59,478 bases of DNA from Caulobacteraceae bacterium. Lineage in GTDB: Bacteria > Pseudomonadota > Alphaproteobacteria > Caulobacterales > Caulobacteraceae. The stretch is taken from assembly GCA_028290905.1 (NCBI GenBank), contig JAQGIW010000102.1:1-59478 (forward strand). The letters run 5' to 3'. Positions 8,038 through 18,317 of the stretch are shown here, in pieces. Below the pieces are notes generated by a model, which had not been told where the DNA came from, searched no databases, and saw only the letters and a program-made list of their open reading frames with translations. The translations under genes and the position numbers were made by a program. Within the stretch, counting starts at the first letter, position 1. Every line of letters starts with the position of its first letter.

Positions 8038-9174
8038 CTACCACTCGGCGTAGGCGCCGTCGGCCTGGCGCCAGACCATGTTGCGCCAGCGGTGAGGGTT
8101 GGCGGCGGCGGCGCGAATGGCGGCCTCGTCGACCGACACCCCGAGCCCGGGCCCAGTCGGCACCGCCAGCATGCCGTCGGTGAGGGCGAAGACCTCCGGG
8201 TTGGTCACATAGGTCAGCAAGTCGGCGCCCTGGTTGTAGTGGATGCCGAGGGACATTTCCTGCAGCACGTGGTTCGGTGTGCAGGCCGCGATCTGCAGGC
8301 ACGCCGCCAGGGAGAGCGGCCCCAGCGGGCAGTGGGGGGCGACGGCGATGTCATAGGCCTCCGCCATCGCCGCGATGCGCCTGACCTCCGAGATGCCGCC
8401 GGCGTGGGAGAGGTCCGGCTGGATGATGTCGGCCAGTCCCTTCTCGAAGATCGGCTTGAAGTCCCAGCGCGAATAGAGCCGCTCGCCCAGCGCGATCGGG
8501 ATCGAGGTCTGGGCCTTGATGTCGGCGAGGCCCTCAAGGTTCTCGCTCAGCAGGGGCTCCTCGATGAACAGCGGACGCAGCGGTTCCAGCAGGCGGACGA
8601 GCTGCTTGGCCATCGGGCGATGAAGCCGGCCGTGGAAATCCAGGCCGGCCTCCAGCCCCTGGGCCTGGACGGCGGCGACACGCTCGAGCACGGCGTCGAG
8701 GGCCTTGGGGGAATCGAGGAAGCCCATCTCGGCCGTGGCGTTCATCTTGATGGCCTTGAAGCCCTGCGCCTTGCGTCCGGCCGCCGCCTCCGCCACCTCG
8801 TGCGGGCGATCGCCGCCGATCCAGGCGTAGGCGGCGATCCGGTCGCGCACCCGTCCGCCGAGCAGCTCCCACACCGGCACGCCCAGGGACTTGCCCTTGA
8901 GGTCCCAGAGGGCGTGGTCGAGACCGCTGATCGCCGACATCAGCACTGGGCCGCCGCGGTAGAAGCCGCCGCGATGGGCGACCTGCCAGATGTCTTCGAT
9001 TCGCCGCGCGTCCGCCCCCAGGAACCGGTCGCGCAGGGCCTCGAAAGCCCCGACCACCGCCTCGGCGTGCCCTTCCAGGCTGGCCTCGCCCCAGCCGTCG
9101 AACCCTCCGGCCTCCACGCGCACGAACACCCAGCGGGGCGGGACGAGGAATGTCTCGATGCGATCGATGTTCAC
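8038..9174 (-). CDS. dgoD: D-galactonate dehydratase
   Basis: Enolase-superfamily dehydratase turning D-galactonate into 2-dehydro-3-deoxygalactonate (De Ley-Doudoroff pathway, cytosol). 378 residues, against 382 in E. coli, which it follows closely: PPRWVFVRVE, GFYRGGPVLMSAISG, GLDFHGR, FIEEPLL, LGERLYSRWDF, QPDLSHAGG, APHCPLGP and HYNQGADLL. Metal ligands Asp179, Glu205 and Glu231 and catalytic His181 and His281 are present. The start is GTG 9174 with GAGGAG six bases upstream, matching the E. coli N-terminus. No other dgo genes are adjacent, so regulation and transport must be elsewhere. Confidence 0.92.
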   Translation of the reverse strand: MNIDRIETFLVPPRWVFVRVEAGGFDGWGEASLEGHAEAVVGAFEALRDRFLGADARRIEDIWQVAHRGGFYRGGPVLMSAISGLDHALWDLKGKSLGVPVWELLGGRVRDRIAAYAWIGGDRPHEVAEAAAGRKAQGFKAIKMNATAEMGFLDSPKALDAVLERVAAVQAQGLEAGLDFHGRLHRPMAKQLVRLLEPLRPLFIEEPLLSENLEGLADIKAQTSIPIALGERLYSRWDFKPIFEKGLADIIQPDLSHAGGISEVRRIAAMAEAYDIAVAPHCPLGPLSLAACLQIAACTPNHVLQEMSLGIHYNQGADLLTYVTNPEVFALTDGMLAVPTGPGLGVSVDEAAIRAAAANPHRWRNMVWRQADGAYAEW

Positions 9175-9317
9175 GGGCGGCTCCTCAATCGTTGGCCTTG
9201 ACGCTCATCAGTGAGTTTCGCCCCGCCTCGTTCATAAGGGTGTCTCTTCCATAAGGGTTGCGCCCGCCTCCGGGAACGGGCGAGGGTGGGTAGGGTCACT
9301 AGCCGAGGGTCTCGGTC

Positions 9318-9953
9318 ATGAACGGTCAGCATCTGGTCTATTTCGCCGACCCCATGTGTTCCTGGTGCTGGGGCTTCTCCGCGGTGATCGAGGCCATCGA
9401 TGAGGTGTGGGGCGACACCCTGCCGATCCGGCTGGTGATGGGCGGCCTTCGCCCCGGGACCACCGAGCCGATGACCGAGGCGGCCAAGACCGAGCTGCGC
9501 GGGCACTGGCGTCAGGTGACGGAGGCTTCCGGGCGACCGTTCGGACCCAGCGGCCTGGACGCCCCGGGCTTCGTCTACGACACCGATCCCGCCGCGCGGG
9601 CGGTGGTGCTCCTGCGGCGGGAGGATCCGGCCCAGGCGGTCCCGTTTCTCCACGCCGTTCAGGAGGCCTTCTACGCCGGCGGTCTCGACGTCACCGATCC
9701 GGCGGTGCTGGGAAGCCTGGCCGCCGGGTTCGGCCGCGAGCCGGACGCCTTCGTGGCCGAACTCGGGTCCGAGGCCCTCGAGCAGGAGACCTGGCGGGAC
9801 TACGCCATTTCCCAGAACGCGGGGGTCCGCGGCTTCCCCACCCTGATCGTGGGGCCGCAGGCCGACGGGACCTATGTGGCGATCAGTCGGGGGTTCCAGC
9901 CGTCGGCGGTGGTCCTCCCCGCCATCGCCGCGCGCCTCGCCGCCGCGGCCTAG
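9318..9953 (+). CDS. DsbA-family thioredoxin-fold protein
   Basis: Thioredoxin-fold protein of the DsbA/FrnE group, 211 residues, without a signal peptide, so probably cytosolic. Active-site motif CSWC (Cys14-Cys17, in DPMCSWCWGF) and the cis-proline loop RGFPTLIVG near residue 175. The sequence fits the cytosolic CSWCW branch of DsbA-like proteins found in proteobacteria. It is the first gene of a tight pair: its TAG (9951-9953) is followed two bases later by the GTG start of a GH84-type gene. The substrate is unknown; oxidoreductase or isomerase activity is plausible. Confidence 0.88.
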   Translation: MNGQHLVYFADPMCSWCWGFSAVIEAIDEVWGDTLPIRLVMGGLRPGTTEPMTEAAKTELRGHWRQVTEASGRPFGPSGLDAPGFVYDTDPAARAVVLLRREDPAQAVPFLHAVQEAFYAGGLDVTDPAVLGSLAAGFGREPDAFVAELGSEALEQETWRDYAISQNAGVRGFPTLIVGPQADGTYVAISRGFQPSAVVLPAIAARLAAAA

Positions 9954-9955
9954 GG

Positions 9956-11032
9956 GTGGCCGCGGCGACCGACCTCAGCCTGGGCGTGATCGAAGGCTAC
10001 TACGGCCGGCCCTGGTCCTGGGAGGCGCGGGCGGACACGGCGGCGTTCCTGGCCCATCACGGCTACGGGTTCTTCATCTATGCGCCCAAGGCCGACGCCT
10101 ACCTGCGCCGGCGTTGGCGGGAAGCTCACCCGCCGGAGCAGGCCGAGTCCCTGCGCGCTTTCGCCGCCCATTGCGCCGCTCTGGGGGTGGAGTTCGGGGT
10201 CGGCCTCAGCCCGTTCGAGCTGTATCGCGACTTCGATGCCCAGGCCAGGGCGGCCCTCGCCGGCAAACTCGCCCAGCTCGACGACCTGGGGACGCGCCAA
10301 CTGGCCATCCTGTTCGACGACATGCGCGGCGACCTGCCCGGGCTGGCCCGGAGCCAGGCCGAGATCCTGCACTGGATCGGGGCGCGCACCCGGGCGACGA
10401 CCCTGATCGTCTGCCCCACCTACTATAGCGATGATCCCGCCCTCGACCGCTTCTTCGGCGCGCGCCCCGAACGCTATCTCGAGGATCTCGGCCAGGCCCT
10501 TGATCCCGCCATCCAGGTGTTCTGGACCGGCCCGGAGGTCTGCTCCCGCGAGCTGCGGCCGGGCCATCTGGCGCGGGTGGCCGACCAGCTGCGCCGCAAG
10601 CCTCTGCTTTGGGACAACTATCCCGTCAATGACGGCCCGCGCATGTCGCCCTTCCTGCACCTGCGGGCGTTCACCGGCCGGTCGTCCGCCAGCGCCGCCC
10701 ATGTGGCAGGCCACGCCATCAACCCGGCGCTGCAACCGGTCCTCAGCCGAATCCCGGCCCTCACCCTGCCGGAGACCTATGCGCTGGGCGAGGCCTATGA
10801 CTATCGCGCGGCGTTCGACCAGGCGGCGGCGCAAGTCCTGGGACCGGAGCTGGCCGCCCTGGTGGGCCGGTGGCTGGCGACATTCCAGGACGTTGGGTTG
10901 GATCGCCTGGGCGAAGACGTGGGGCGCGCGCGGGCCCGTTTCGCCGCCCTCGACCATCCCGGGGCCCGAGAAATCGTCGCCTGGCTGGATGGCGCATGGC
11001 GCGTGACGGTCGAGGACATGGAAGGCGCCTGA
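9956..11032 (+). CDS. GH84-type beta-N-acetylglucosaminidase (O-GlcNAcase-like)
   Basis: Glycoside hydrolase family 84 catalytic domain, 358 residues, no signal peptide. The N-terminus GVIEGYYGRPWSWE and the catalytic aspartate pair in AILFDDMRGD (Asp121-Asp122) match the substrate-assisted O-GlcNAcase/hyaluronidase-type active site. Further family motifs are YAPKADAYLRRRW, FWTGPEV and LWDNYPVNDG. The GTG at 9956 is the only start that keeps the family N-terminus and lies two bases after the DsbA-like stop, so the two genes are probably translationally coupled. The lack of an export signal suggests an intracellular GlcNAc-modified substrate; in bacteria the physiological substrate is generally not established. 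Confidence 0.88.
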   Translation: MAAATDLSLGVIEGYYGRPWSWEARADTAAFLAHHGYGFFIYAPKADAYLRRRWREAHPPEQAESLRAFAAHCAALGVEFGVGLSPFELYRDFDAQARAALAGKLAQLDDLGTRQLAILFDDMRGDLPGLARSQAEILHWIGARTRATTLIVCPTYYSDDPALDRFFGARPERYLEDLGQALDPAIQVFWTGPEVCSRELRPGHLARVADQLRRKPLLWDNYPVNDGPRMSPFLHLRAFTGRSSASAAHVAGHAINPALQPVLSRIPALTLPETYALGEAYDYRAAFDQAAAQVLGPELAALVGRWLATFQDVGLDRLGEDVGRARARFAALDHPGAREIVAWLDGAWRVTVEDMEGA

Positions 11033-11049
11033 CCCGTCGGCGGATCAGA

Positions 11050-11517
11050 TCACCTGGAGAAAAATCGCCGCAGCCGCAGCGTTATTTTCTGTACCTCGTC
11101 GCCCACGAGGAAGGCGGCGTCCCTGAACCGGGGACCCCGGACATGAACCGGCGCGTCGTTGGAAAATCCGACGCCCTCGCGGGGAACCCCGAGGATGTTC
11201 TGGTGGATCACGCCCTGGTCGGTCTCGTCATGGAAGGCCTGGGCGGCATAGACCCCCGGGGGCACCTCGGCGATCCGGACAACGGTGGCGCCGACCTGGG
11301 CCGGCGCAGCCCCCTGATAGGGACAGGCCTGGGTGAGGAAAGTGTTCTGGGTGCACAGCTCCACCCGCACGTGACCGCGCGCGTCGGTCACGTTTGTGAC
11401 CGCCACCTCGACCATGGCCGCCCGCGCCGGGGCCGGGGGGACGAGCAGGGCCAACGCCACGGTGGCGGTTAAAGTGGCGCCCGAAATCAGGCGCCCCACC
11501 GATGCGTGGTGGGCCAT
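11050..11517 (-). CDS. DUF2141 domain-containing exported protein
   Basis: Secreted or periplasmic protein of 155 residues in the DUF2141 family. It has a signal peptide (residues 1-33, ending APARAA), then the family pattern: DARGHVRVELCTQNTF, VPPGVYAAQAFHDET and the terminal beta-strand region FRDAAFLVGDEVQKITLRL. Two cysteines (LCTQ and QACP) could pair. ATG 11517 has AAGGA at a good distance; the longer frame to 11610 has no family support. Converges on the GH84 gene with only 17 bases between stops. Function unknown. Confidence 0.85.
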   Translation of the reverse strand: MAHHASVGRLISGATLTATVALALLVPPAPARAAMVEVAVTNVTDARGHVRVELCTQNTFLTQACPYQGAAPAQVGATVVRIAEVPPGVYAAQAFHDETDQGVIHQNILGVPREGVGFSNDAPVHVRGPRFRDAAFLVGDEVQKITLRLRRFFSR

Positions 11518-11717
11518 CAAAGAGTTCCTTTCGAGCGCGCCCCGCGCCGTGGGAGGAGATTCGTTCTCACGGATCAGCCAGATAGTGCCTGTGTCACGAC
11601 GTTGAAACACCCTTGAGGAAAAAGCCGTTCCAGCGCGGATTCCCCCGCGGCGCGTCGTGCTCTAAGGACCGCGCGCGGTCGGCCGCGCTTTGCGGCGGTC
11701 CTGGAGGGATGATCGAC

Positions 11718-12983
11718 ATGGCCACGACCCCGCGACGCGCGCTGCTGGCCATGGGACTGGCGGCGGCTGTGGCCCTGCCTCTGGCGCTTGCGACCGCGGC
11801 CGCCGCCGCGACCGTCGCCTGGGTCCAGATGACCGGCAGTGCGGCCGAGGTCCGCCTCGTCACCGCGGCGGCGGCTTGCCCGGCGATCCGCGTGGACGGC
11901 GCCCCGCGACCGACGCTCCAGCGGGCCGGACCCGGTGAGGCCTTTCCCAACCGGGTCTGCGTCGCCGGCCTTCGTCCCGGTGATCGACGGATCCTGGTCG
12001 ACGGCCTGGCGCTCCGCGCGCCCCGGCCCCGGCCCGAGCGGCTGGTGATCCTGGGCGATTCCGGATGCCGCCTGAAGGGCGGCTTCGTCCAGAACTGCCG
12101 CGACCCGGGCGGCTGGCCTTTCGCCCGCATCGCCGCCCTGGCCGCGGCGCGCAGGCCCGATCTCGTGATCCACGTGGGCGACTACTACTATCGCGAGACA
12201 CCATGCCCGGCCGGAAACGCCGGCTGCGCCGGCAGCCCCTATGGGGACCGATGGGCGACCTGGAAAGCCGAGCTCTTTGATCCCGCCGCCCCCCTGCTGG
12301 CCGCCGCGCCCTGGGTGTTCGCGCGGGGCAATCACGAGGACTGCAAGCGGGGGGCGGGCGGGTGGTTCCGGCAGCTCGACGCCGCGCCGGCCGTGAAGAC
12401 CTGTCCGGCGGAAGGCGACACCTTCGCCGTCGATCTCGGCGGACCAACCCTGTTCGTGGTCGACAGCAACGATACCGACGACTTGCTAGCGCCGTCCGAC
12501 AAGGTCGCCCGCTTCGCGGCCCGGCTCACGTTCGTGAAGCCTGGCCCGGGCGGAGCCTGGATCATCACCCATCGGCCGGTCTGGAACTCCTCCCGGCTCG
12601 GCGACCTTGTGGCCGACGGCCTGGTGAACGCCACCGAGCGCGCGGCCGTGAGGGACCGCGATCTTACCGGCGTGGGGCTGATCCTCTCCGGCCATGTGCA
12701 CAACTTCACCAGCGTCAGCTTCGGGGCGGACCGTCCGCCGCAACTGGTGGTGGGCACCGGCGGCGACACCCTCGACCTCGGCGACGCCCCTCCGCCCGCC
12801 GCGGGGACGGCCCGGGTGGATGGCCTGCCGGCGGAGATCTTCACCATGGGCCGCTTCGGCTATTTCGTGTTCGACCGGCGCGGTGAGGATTGGGTCGGCC
12901 ACTTCTACGACACCCGCGACCGCACCGCCGCCGTCTGCCTCCTCCACCGCCGCGCCCTCGCCTGCCACGCCCCGAAAAGCTGA
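11718..12983 (+). CDS. Exported calcineurin-like metallophosphoesterase
   Basis: Metal-dependent phosphoesterase, 421 residues, with an N-terminal export signal (TPRRALLAMGLAAAVALP, then a hydrophobic run ending AAAAA). The five calcineurin-like blocks are present: LGDSGCR, HVGDYYYR, ARGNHEDC, ITHRPVWN and SGHVHNF, which supply the Asp, His and Asn ligands of a dinuclear centre. A purple-acid-phosphatase-like periplasmic role is likely but the substrate is unknown. ATG 11718 is chosen because GGAGG lies 10 bases upstream and the signal peptide starts there; ATG 11709 abuts the GGAGG and is less suitable. Confidence 0.88.
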   Translation: MATTPRRALLAMGLAAAVALPLALATAAAAATVAWVQMTGSAAEVRLVTAAAACPAIRVDGAPRPTLQRAGPGEAFPNRVCVAGLRPGDRRILVDGLALRAPRPRPERLVILGDSGCRLKGGFVQNCRDPGGWPFARIAALAAARRPDLVIHVGDYYYRETPCPAGNAGCAGSPYGDRWATWKAELFDPAAPLLAAAPWVFARGNHEDCKRGAGGWFRQLDAAPAVKTCPAEGDTFAVDLGGPTLFVVDSNDTDDLLAPSDKVARFAARLTFVKPGPGGAWIITHRPVWNSSRLGDLVADGLVNATERAAVRDRDLTGVGLILSGHVHNFTSVSFGADRPPQLVVGTGGDTLDLGDAPPPAAGTARVDGLPAEIFTMGRFGYFVFDRRGEDWVGHFYDTRDRTAAVCLLHRRALACHAPKS

Positions 12984-13015
12984 AGGGATCGGGAGAGCCT
13001 GACGGCGTTCCAACC

Positions 13016-13146
13016 CCGCTCATCCCCGCGGAAAGCGGGACCCAGCGGTTTCCAGCTTGGCGTCCGCCTGCCCGTGAGGAGTTCCGCCGCGCGCGTATCC
13101 CGGGACAGGACTGGGCCCCCGCTTGCGCGGGGATGAGCGGATTTTG
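13016..13146. repeat. Dispersed palindromic intergenic repeat, copy A
   Basis: Begins ccgctcatccccgcgg, continues aaagcgggacccagcg, and ends gcgcggggatgagcggattt, so the two ends are inverted repeats of each other. The whole segment lines up with 22490-22620, including the internal gcgcgtat and gttccgc stretches. It lies between the metallophosphatase stop and the end of the decayed BNR gene. Confidence 0.8.
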
Positions 13147-13154
13147 GTCAAGCT

Positions 13155-16100
13155 TCAGGGCAGGTCCTCACCGCCCTCGGGCAGGGTGATGGTCAGCTGG
13201 TCCTCCGGCGGGATCGTCACCGGTGGTAGGCCGGCGCGGGCGAGGCGTTGAGCGCCGGCAGCTCGCGGTCGCGCAGCGCCGTCCACGCGGTCCACCGCGC
13301 GTCCAGGTCGGCCCTCGCGTTGGCGCGGGCGGCGCGCTGGGGCTCGGTGGGGGCGAGGTCGGCCCCCTCGATGTCACGCTCGAGGTCGGCCAGGATCTTG
13401 GCGTCGTCCTGGAAGCCCCGTGCGGCGCCCGGCCGCTCGGTCTGGGTGACGAACGCCGCCCCGCGGGCCAGCAGGACGGGGTCGCCGCCGGCCGCCCTCA
13501 GGCGGGCGTGAGCCTCCGCCACGCCGTCGTGGGCGGCCTCCATCTCGCCGTAGCCCTCCGGGCCAGGGCAAGGTCGGCGGCGATCGCCTGCGAGAACTCC
13601 AGCGACGCCGCCAGGTCCGCCGGGCCGACCCGTGACCGGGGATCCTGGACCAGCCGCAGAGGCGCGCGGCTACGGACGCCGTCCACGCTGAGCACCGCGG
13701 TATAGTCGCCGGGCAGGGCCAGGGGTCCCTGGGGGCTGGCGGGCGTGTCGGCGCCGGCGGCGGTGGAGATCGAATAGTCGAAGGCGATCGCCGGTGGGCG
13801 TGACCAGCGCAGGTTCCACACCGTCCGGTGTAGGCCGGCGGAGGTCGCCAGCGGCGGCGTCGGTCGCAGCCAGTCCGGCGCGAAATAGACCTCGGCCCGG
13901 CGCCTGGCCGGGGGCTCGCTGGTGAGCCGCTGGACCAGCGCGCCCGAGGCGTCGACGATGTCCAGGGTGATCGGTCCCTTGGCCGGCGACGGCAGCCAGT
14001 AGTCGATGACCGCCCCGGCGGAAGGATTGCGGCCGCCGGGCTCCTCCGGCGAGATCGGCGTGTCGCGGTTGACGTTGGCGCGGACGCGGACAGCCGGCGA
14101 CGGCTCGAAGAGGTGTGGGCCGGGCCAGGCCGCGCCGGGCGTCGCCTGGCGCAGCAGGGCGAGGTCGTCCAGGACCCAGATCGCCCGGCCCTGGGTGGCG
14201 GCGACGAGATCGTCGCCGTGCACGAGCAGGTCGCGGACCCAGGCGGTGGGTAGGTTCCCCTGCAGCGCTCGCCAGTGGCCGCCGTCGTCCCACGAGACGT
14301 AGGCTCCGATGTCCGTTCCGGCGAAGATCAGGCCGGGGCGCGCCGTGTCGGCGCGGACCACCGAGACGAAGTGGCCCGGCGGCAGGTCGCCGGCGGCGTC
14401 CTTCCAGGTCGCGCCATAGTCGTGGGTGACGTAGGCGTGCGGCTGGCGGTCCGACTGGCGCTGGTCGTCCACGGCGATGTAGGCGACCCCGTCGGCCAGG
14501 GCCGGGACGTCGATGGCGGCGATCTTGGCCCACTCGGGGATCCCGCGCGGCGTGACGTTGGTCCAGTGGGCGCCGCCGTCGCGGGTCAGCTGCACCAGGC
14601 CGTCGTCGGTCCCGACCCACAGCTCGCCGGCGTGACGAGGCGAGGGCGTCAGGCTCCAGATGCCGCCGTAGCCACAGGCCCTGGCGTCGGCCACTGCCAC
14701 GTCGCCGTCGCAGCGCCGCGCGGTCGGCGTCTTCCCGGTGAGGTCCGGGCTGATCACCGACCAGTGGGCGCCGCGATCGGTGGAGGCGAACACCACCTCG
14801 CCGCCCATGTAGAGCGTCACCGGCCCGGTCCGCGAGACGGCGAAGGGCGTCACCCAGACGAAGTGGTGCTCGGTGGAGGTCTGGCGCTTGCCATAGTTGG
14901 GGAACGGAAAGGGCGTGACGTTGGCCGACTGGCCGGTCCGGGCGTCATAGCGGCTGAGCCGTCCGCCCAGGCCGGAGGCGTAGACGACGTCCGGGTCGTC
15001 GGGGTCAGGGATGTCGTAGTCGCGCTCGTCGCCGCCGACCGGCGACCAGTCGCGCCAGCCGATGGCGCCGTAGCCGGAGCGACTGGCGATCGCGACGGTG
15101 CCGCTGTCCTGCTGGCCGGAGTAGATGCGGTAGGGAAAGCGCTCGTCGGCGGCCAAGTGGTAGAATTGGCCCGTCGGCTGGTTGTACCAGCTGGACCAGG
15201 TGCGGCCGGCGTCGACGCTGACCTGCGCGCCCTGGTCGCTGGCCACCGCCCTGTGGTCGGGGTGGCGCGGGTCGATCCAGACGAAGTGGTAGTCGTCGCC
15301 GCCCGGCGCGCCCTTGACGATCTGGCAGGCCCGGCCGCCGTCCGAACGGCGGCGGATCGACTGTCCGACGAGCCACACCACGTCCGGGTCGGTGGGATCG
15401 ACGGTCACGCGGCTGGCGTAATAGCCGGTGAAGGCCCTCTCGGTGTTGGCCAGCACCCAGGAGGCGCCGCCGTCGTCGGAGCGTTAGAGGCCGCCGGCCT
15501 CCTTGGACGAGACCACGGCGTAGAGCCTGAGCCCCGCCGCGGTCCGCGCAGCCGCCAGGCTGATGCGGCCCAGCGGTCCGGCGGGCCAGCCCTTGCCCGC
15601 CAGCCGCGTCCAGGTGAGCCCGCCGTCCGCCGATTTCCAGATTGCGCTGCCCGGACCGGCGACCTCGGTGAAGTAGCTCTGCCAGGGATATTGCCGCGCC
15701 TGCCAGGCGGCGGCGAAGATCAGGTTCGGGTCGCGCGGATCGGCGGCGAGATCGGCCGCGCCGGTGTCGGCGTCGATCTTCAGGGCGTGGGTCCAGGTCC
15801 GGCCACCGTCCGCCGAACGGAAGACGCCGCGCTCGGCGTTCGGGCCGAAGAAGTCGCCGACCGCCGCCACGAGGACCAGGCTCGGGTCGGCGGGGCTGAC
15901 CCAGATGCGGCCGATGTGGGCGGTCTTCTCCAGGCCGAGGCTCTTCCAGGTCTTCCCGCCGTCGGTGCTCTTGAAGACCCCCTCGCCGGCGGCGACGTCG
16001 TAGCGCGGCTCGGGCTGGCCGGAGCCGATATAGAGAGTGTCCGGGGCGCTGGGCGCGATCGCCAGCGCGCCGATCGGCGCCGTGGGGCCTTTGTCGAACA

Positions 16101-16344
16101 GTGGGCTCCAGGTGCGGCCCGCGTCGTCGGTGCGCCACACGCCCCCGCCCGCCGCGCCGAACACGAAGCTGTCCGGCCGCCCCGGCACGCCCTCGATCAT
16201 CTCCACCCAGCCGCCGCGGAAGGGGCCCAGCAGCCGCCAGTCCAGATCGGGCGCGAAGGCCGGGGCCGAAGGGGTCGCGCACGCGACACCGGTCAGCATG
16301 GCCAGGCTGAGCGCCAGCCACGGCGCTAGGCGGCGAAAAGACAT
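13155..16344 (-). pseudogene. Broken BNR-repeat / sortilin (VPS10)-like exported glycosyl-hydrolase-type gene
   Basis: Remains of a large exported beta-propeller protein of about 1060 codons, of the BNR-repeat 'glycosyl hydrolase'/VPS10-sortilin type. It starts at ATG 16344 with a signal peptide ([19 protein letters not shown]). Many Asp-box repeats follow: GGVWRTDDAGRTW, GVFKSTDGGKTW, GVFRSADGGRTW, AIWKSADGGLTW. An in-frame TAA (15484-15486) then breaks GGL-stop-RSDDGGASW, where a Tyr codon is expected. The same frame continues intact to about 13560, where one missing base is needed to pass from ADLALAR into GYGEMEAAHDGVAEAH. A further one-base shift near 13245 is needed to reach the C-terminal LPPVTIPPEDQLTITL and the stop at 13155-13157. 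Three lesions argue for a pseudogene; sequencing error is the alternative. Confidence 0.8.
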
Positions 16345-16443
16345 GGAGAACCCCGACGGCGACAGACGGCCGCTTGTGCGGCGCGACATTCCGCGGCGCA
16401 AGGCGCGCGAGCTTTCCTCGGAATCGCCGGGTATACTCGGCCC

Positions 16444-18285
16444 ATGACCATCCGCCGCCTGCCGCCGGAGCTTATCAACCGCATCGCCGCGGGCGAGGTG
16501 GTCGAGCGCCCGGCGAGCGTCGTCAAGGAGCTGATGGAGAACGCCCTGGATGCCGGGGCAATGCGGATCGAGGTCCAGGCCGACGGCGGCGGGCTGTCGC
16601 GAATCCTGGTCGCCGACGACGGGGCGGGGCTTCCCCGCGACGAGCTGCCGCTGGCCATCGAACGCCACGCCACCTCCAAGCTGACCGCCGGCCCCGACGG
16701 CGGCTACGACCTGCTGCGCATCGCCACCCTGGGCTTCCGCGGCGAGGCCCTGCCGTCGATCGGCTCGGTGGCCCGCCTCGCCATCGCCTCACGGGCCCGG
16801 GGTCAGGAGGCCGCCTACGCGGTCGTCGTCAACGCCGGCGCGGTCAGTGACGTCGCCCCGTCGGCTTTCGACCAGCCCCATGGAGCCCGCGTCGAGGTGC
16901 GAGACCTCTTCCACGCCACCCCGGCGCGGCTGAAGTTCATGAAGTCGGCCCGCGCCGAGGCGATGGCGATCGCCGAGGCGGTCAAGCGCCAGGCCATGGC
17001 CGACGAGGGCGTGGCCTTCACCCTCGACCTCGACGGCCGCCGCGCCCTGCGCCTCGCCGCGGAAGCGGCCGGCCCCGAAGGGCGCCTGGCGCGGCTCGCC
17101 GCCGTGCTCGGCCGGGAGTTCGCCGACAACGCCCTCTCCATCGATCAGGATCGCGAGGGGGTGCGGCTCACCGGCTACGCCGGCCTGCCGACCTACAACC
17201 GTGGCAGCGCCGCCCACCAGTACCTGTTCGTCAACGGCCGGGCGGTCCGCGACCGCCTGCTGCACAGCGCCCTGCGCGCCGCCTACGCCGACTTCCTCGC
17301 CCGCGACCGTCACCCGGCGGCGGCGCTCTACCTGACCCTCGACCCCACCCTGGTGGACGTCAACGTCCATCCCGCCAAGGCCGAGGTGCGCTTCCGCGAT
17401 CCCGCCCTGGTCCGCGGCCTGATCATCGGCGCCCTGCGCCACGCCCTGGCTGCCGTCGGCCACCGCGCCTCGACCACGGTCGCCACCGCCGCCCTGGGCG
17501 GGTTCCGGCCCGAGCCGGGCGCCGCCGGGTTCTCGGCCTGGACGGCCGGCGGCTGGCCGGCGGCCTCCAGCGGCCGGCTGCCAGGGCTCGGCGGCGTCTC
17601 GGCGCGGTCGGAGGGGCTGGCCTCCGTGGCCCTCGCTCCTGCATCCGGATACTTCGGCCGCCCCGCCCCGGCCGCCGCCCTGCGCGTCGAGGAGGAGGAG
17701 CCCGACTACCCGCTCGGGGCCGCGCGGGCTCAGGTGCACGGGACCTACATCGTCGCCCAGACCCGCGATGGGGTGGTCATCGTCGACCAGCATGCCGCCC
17801 ACGAGCGGCTGGTCTATGAGCGGATGAAGGCCCAGATGGCGCAGGGCGGCGTCGCCCGCCAGACCCTGCTGCTGCCCGAGGTGGTGGAGCTCGATCCCGC
17901 CGAGGCCGAGCGCGTCTGCGCCCGCGCCGAGGAACTGGCCGACCTGGGCCTCGCGGTGGAGCCATTCGGCCCGGGCGCGGTGCTGGTGCGCGAGACCCCG
18001 GCCCTGCTGGGCGAGACGGACGTGGCCGCCCTCGTGCGCGACATCGCCGACGACCTGGCCGAGAACGGCGCCCCGCTGACCCTCGGCGAGCGGCTGGCCG
18101 AGGTCTGCTCCACCATGGCCTGCCACGGCTCGGTCCGCGCCGGCCGCCTGCTCACCGCCCCGGAGATGAACGCCCTGCTGCGCGAGATGGAGGCCACCCC
18201 GCACTCCGGCCAGTGCAACCACGGCCGCCCCACCTACGTCGAGCTCAAGCTGGCCGATATCGAGCGCTTGTTCGGCCGCCGCTGA
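16444..18285 (+). CDS. mutL: DNA mismatch repair endonuclease MutL
   Basis: Mismatch repair protein that links MutS recognition to strand incision, 613 residues. GHKL ATPase motifs at the N-terminus: [25 protein letters not shown] and [14 protein letters not shown] low-complexity linker (about 330-400) leads to the C-terminal dimerisation/endonuclease domain with [12 protein letters not shown] (about 447-458, matching DQHAxxExxxxE), ACHGSVRAG and [10 protein letters not shown]. The intact metal-binding motifs mean this is the endonuclease-active type used by bacteria without MutH. ATG 16444 gives the conserved [18 protein letters not shown] start. Divergent from the BNR pseudogene by 99 bases. 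Confidence 0.97.
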   Translation: MTIRRLPPELINRIAAGEVVERPASVVKELMENALDAGAMRIEVQADGGGLSRILVADDGAGLPRDELPLAIERHATSKLTAGPDGGYDLLRIATLGFRGEALPSIGSVARLAIASRARGQEAAYAVVVNAGAVSDVAPSAFDQPHGARVEVRDLFHATPARLKFMKSARAEAMAIAEAVKRQAMADEGVAFTLDLDGRRALRLAAEAAGPEGRLARLAAVLGREFADNALSIDQDREGVRLTGYAGLPTYNRGSAAHQYLFVNGRAVRDRLLHSALRAAYADFLARDRHPAAALYLTLDPTLVDVNVHPAKAEVRFRDPALVRGLIIGALRHALAAVGHRASTTVATAALGGFRPEPGAAGFSAWTAGGWPAASSGRLPGLGGVSARSEGLASVALAPASGYFGRPAPAAALRVEEEEPDYPLGAARAQVHGTYIVAQTRDGVVIVDQHAAHERLVYERMKAQMAQGGVARQTLLLPEVVELDPAEAERVCARAEELADLGLAVEPFGPGAVLVRETPALLGETDVAALVRDIADDLAENGAPLTLGERLAEVCSTMACHGSVRAGRLLTAPEMNALLREMEATPHSGQCNHGRPTYVELKLADIERLFGRR

Positions 18286-18317
18286 GTCTTGCCTCACGGC
18301 CAGATCTTGATGACGTT

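Noticed and set aside
9236-9267. Short direct repeat cataaggg before the DsbA-like gene
   Set aside because: Two 8-base copies 17 bases apart are within chance expectation and no promoter context supports an operator.
9407-9955. Upstream extension of the GH84 frame through the DsbA-like gene
   Set aside because: Low-complexity Arg/Gly residues in the shadow of the real gene; GTG 9956 starts the conserved domain.
14275-16329. 684-codon plus-strand ORF opposite the BNR pseudogene
   Set aside because: High-GC antisense shadow: the residues are Val/Gly/Arg-rich without any domain, while the minus strand shows clear BNR repeats.
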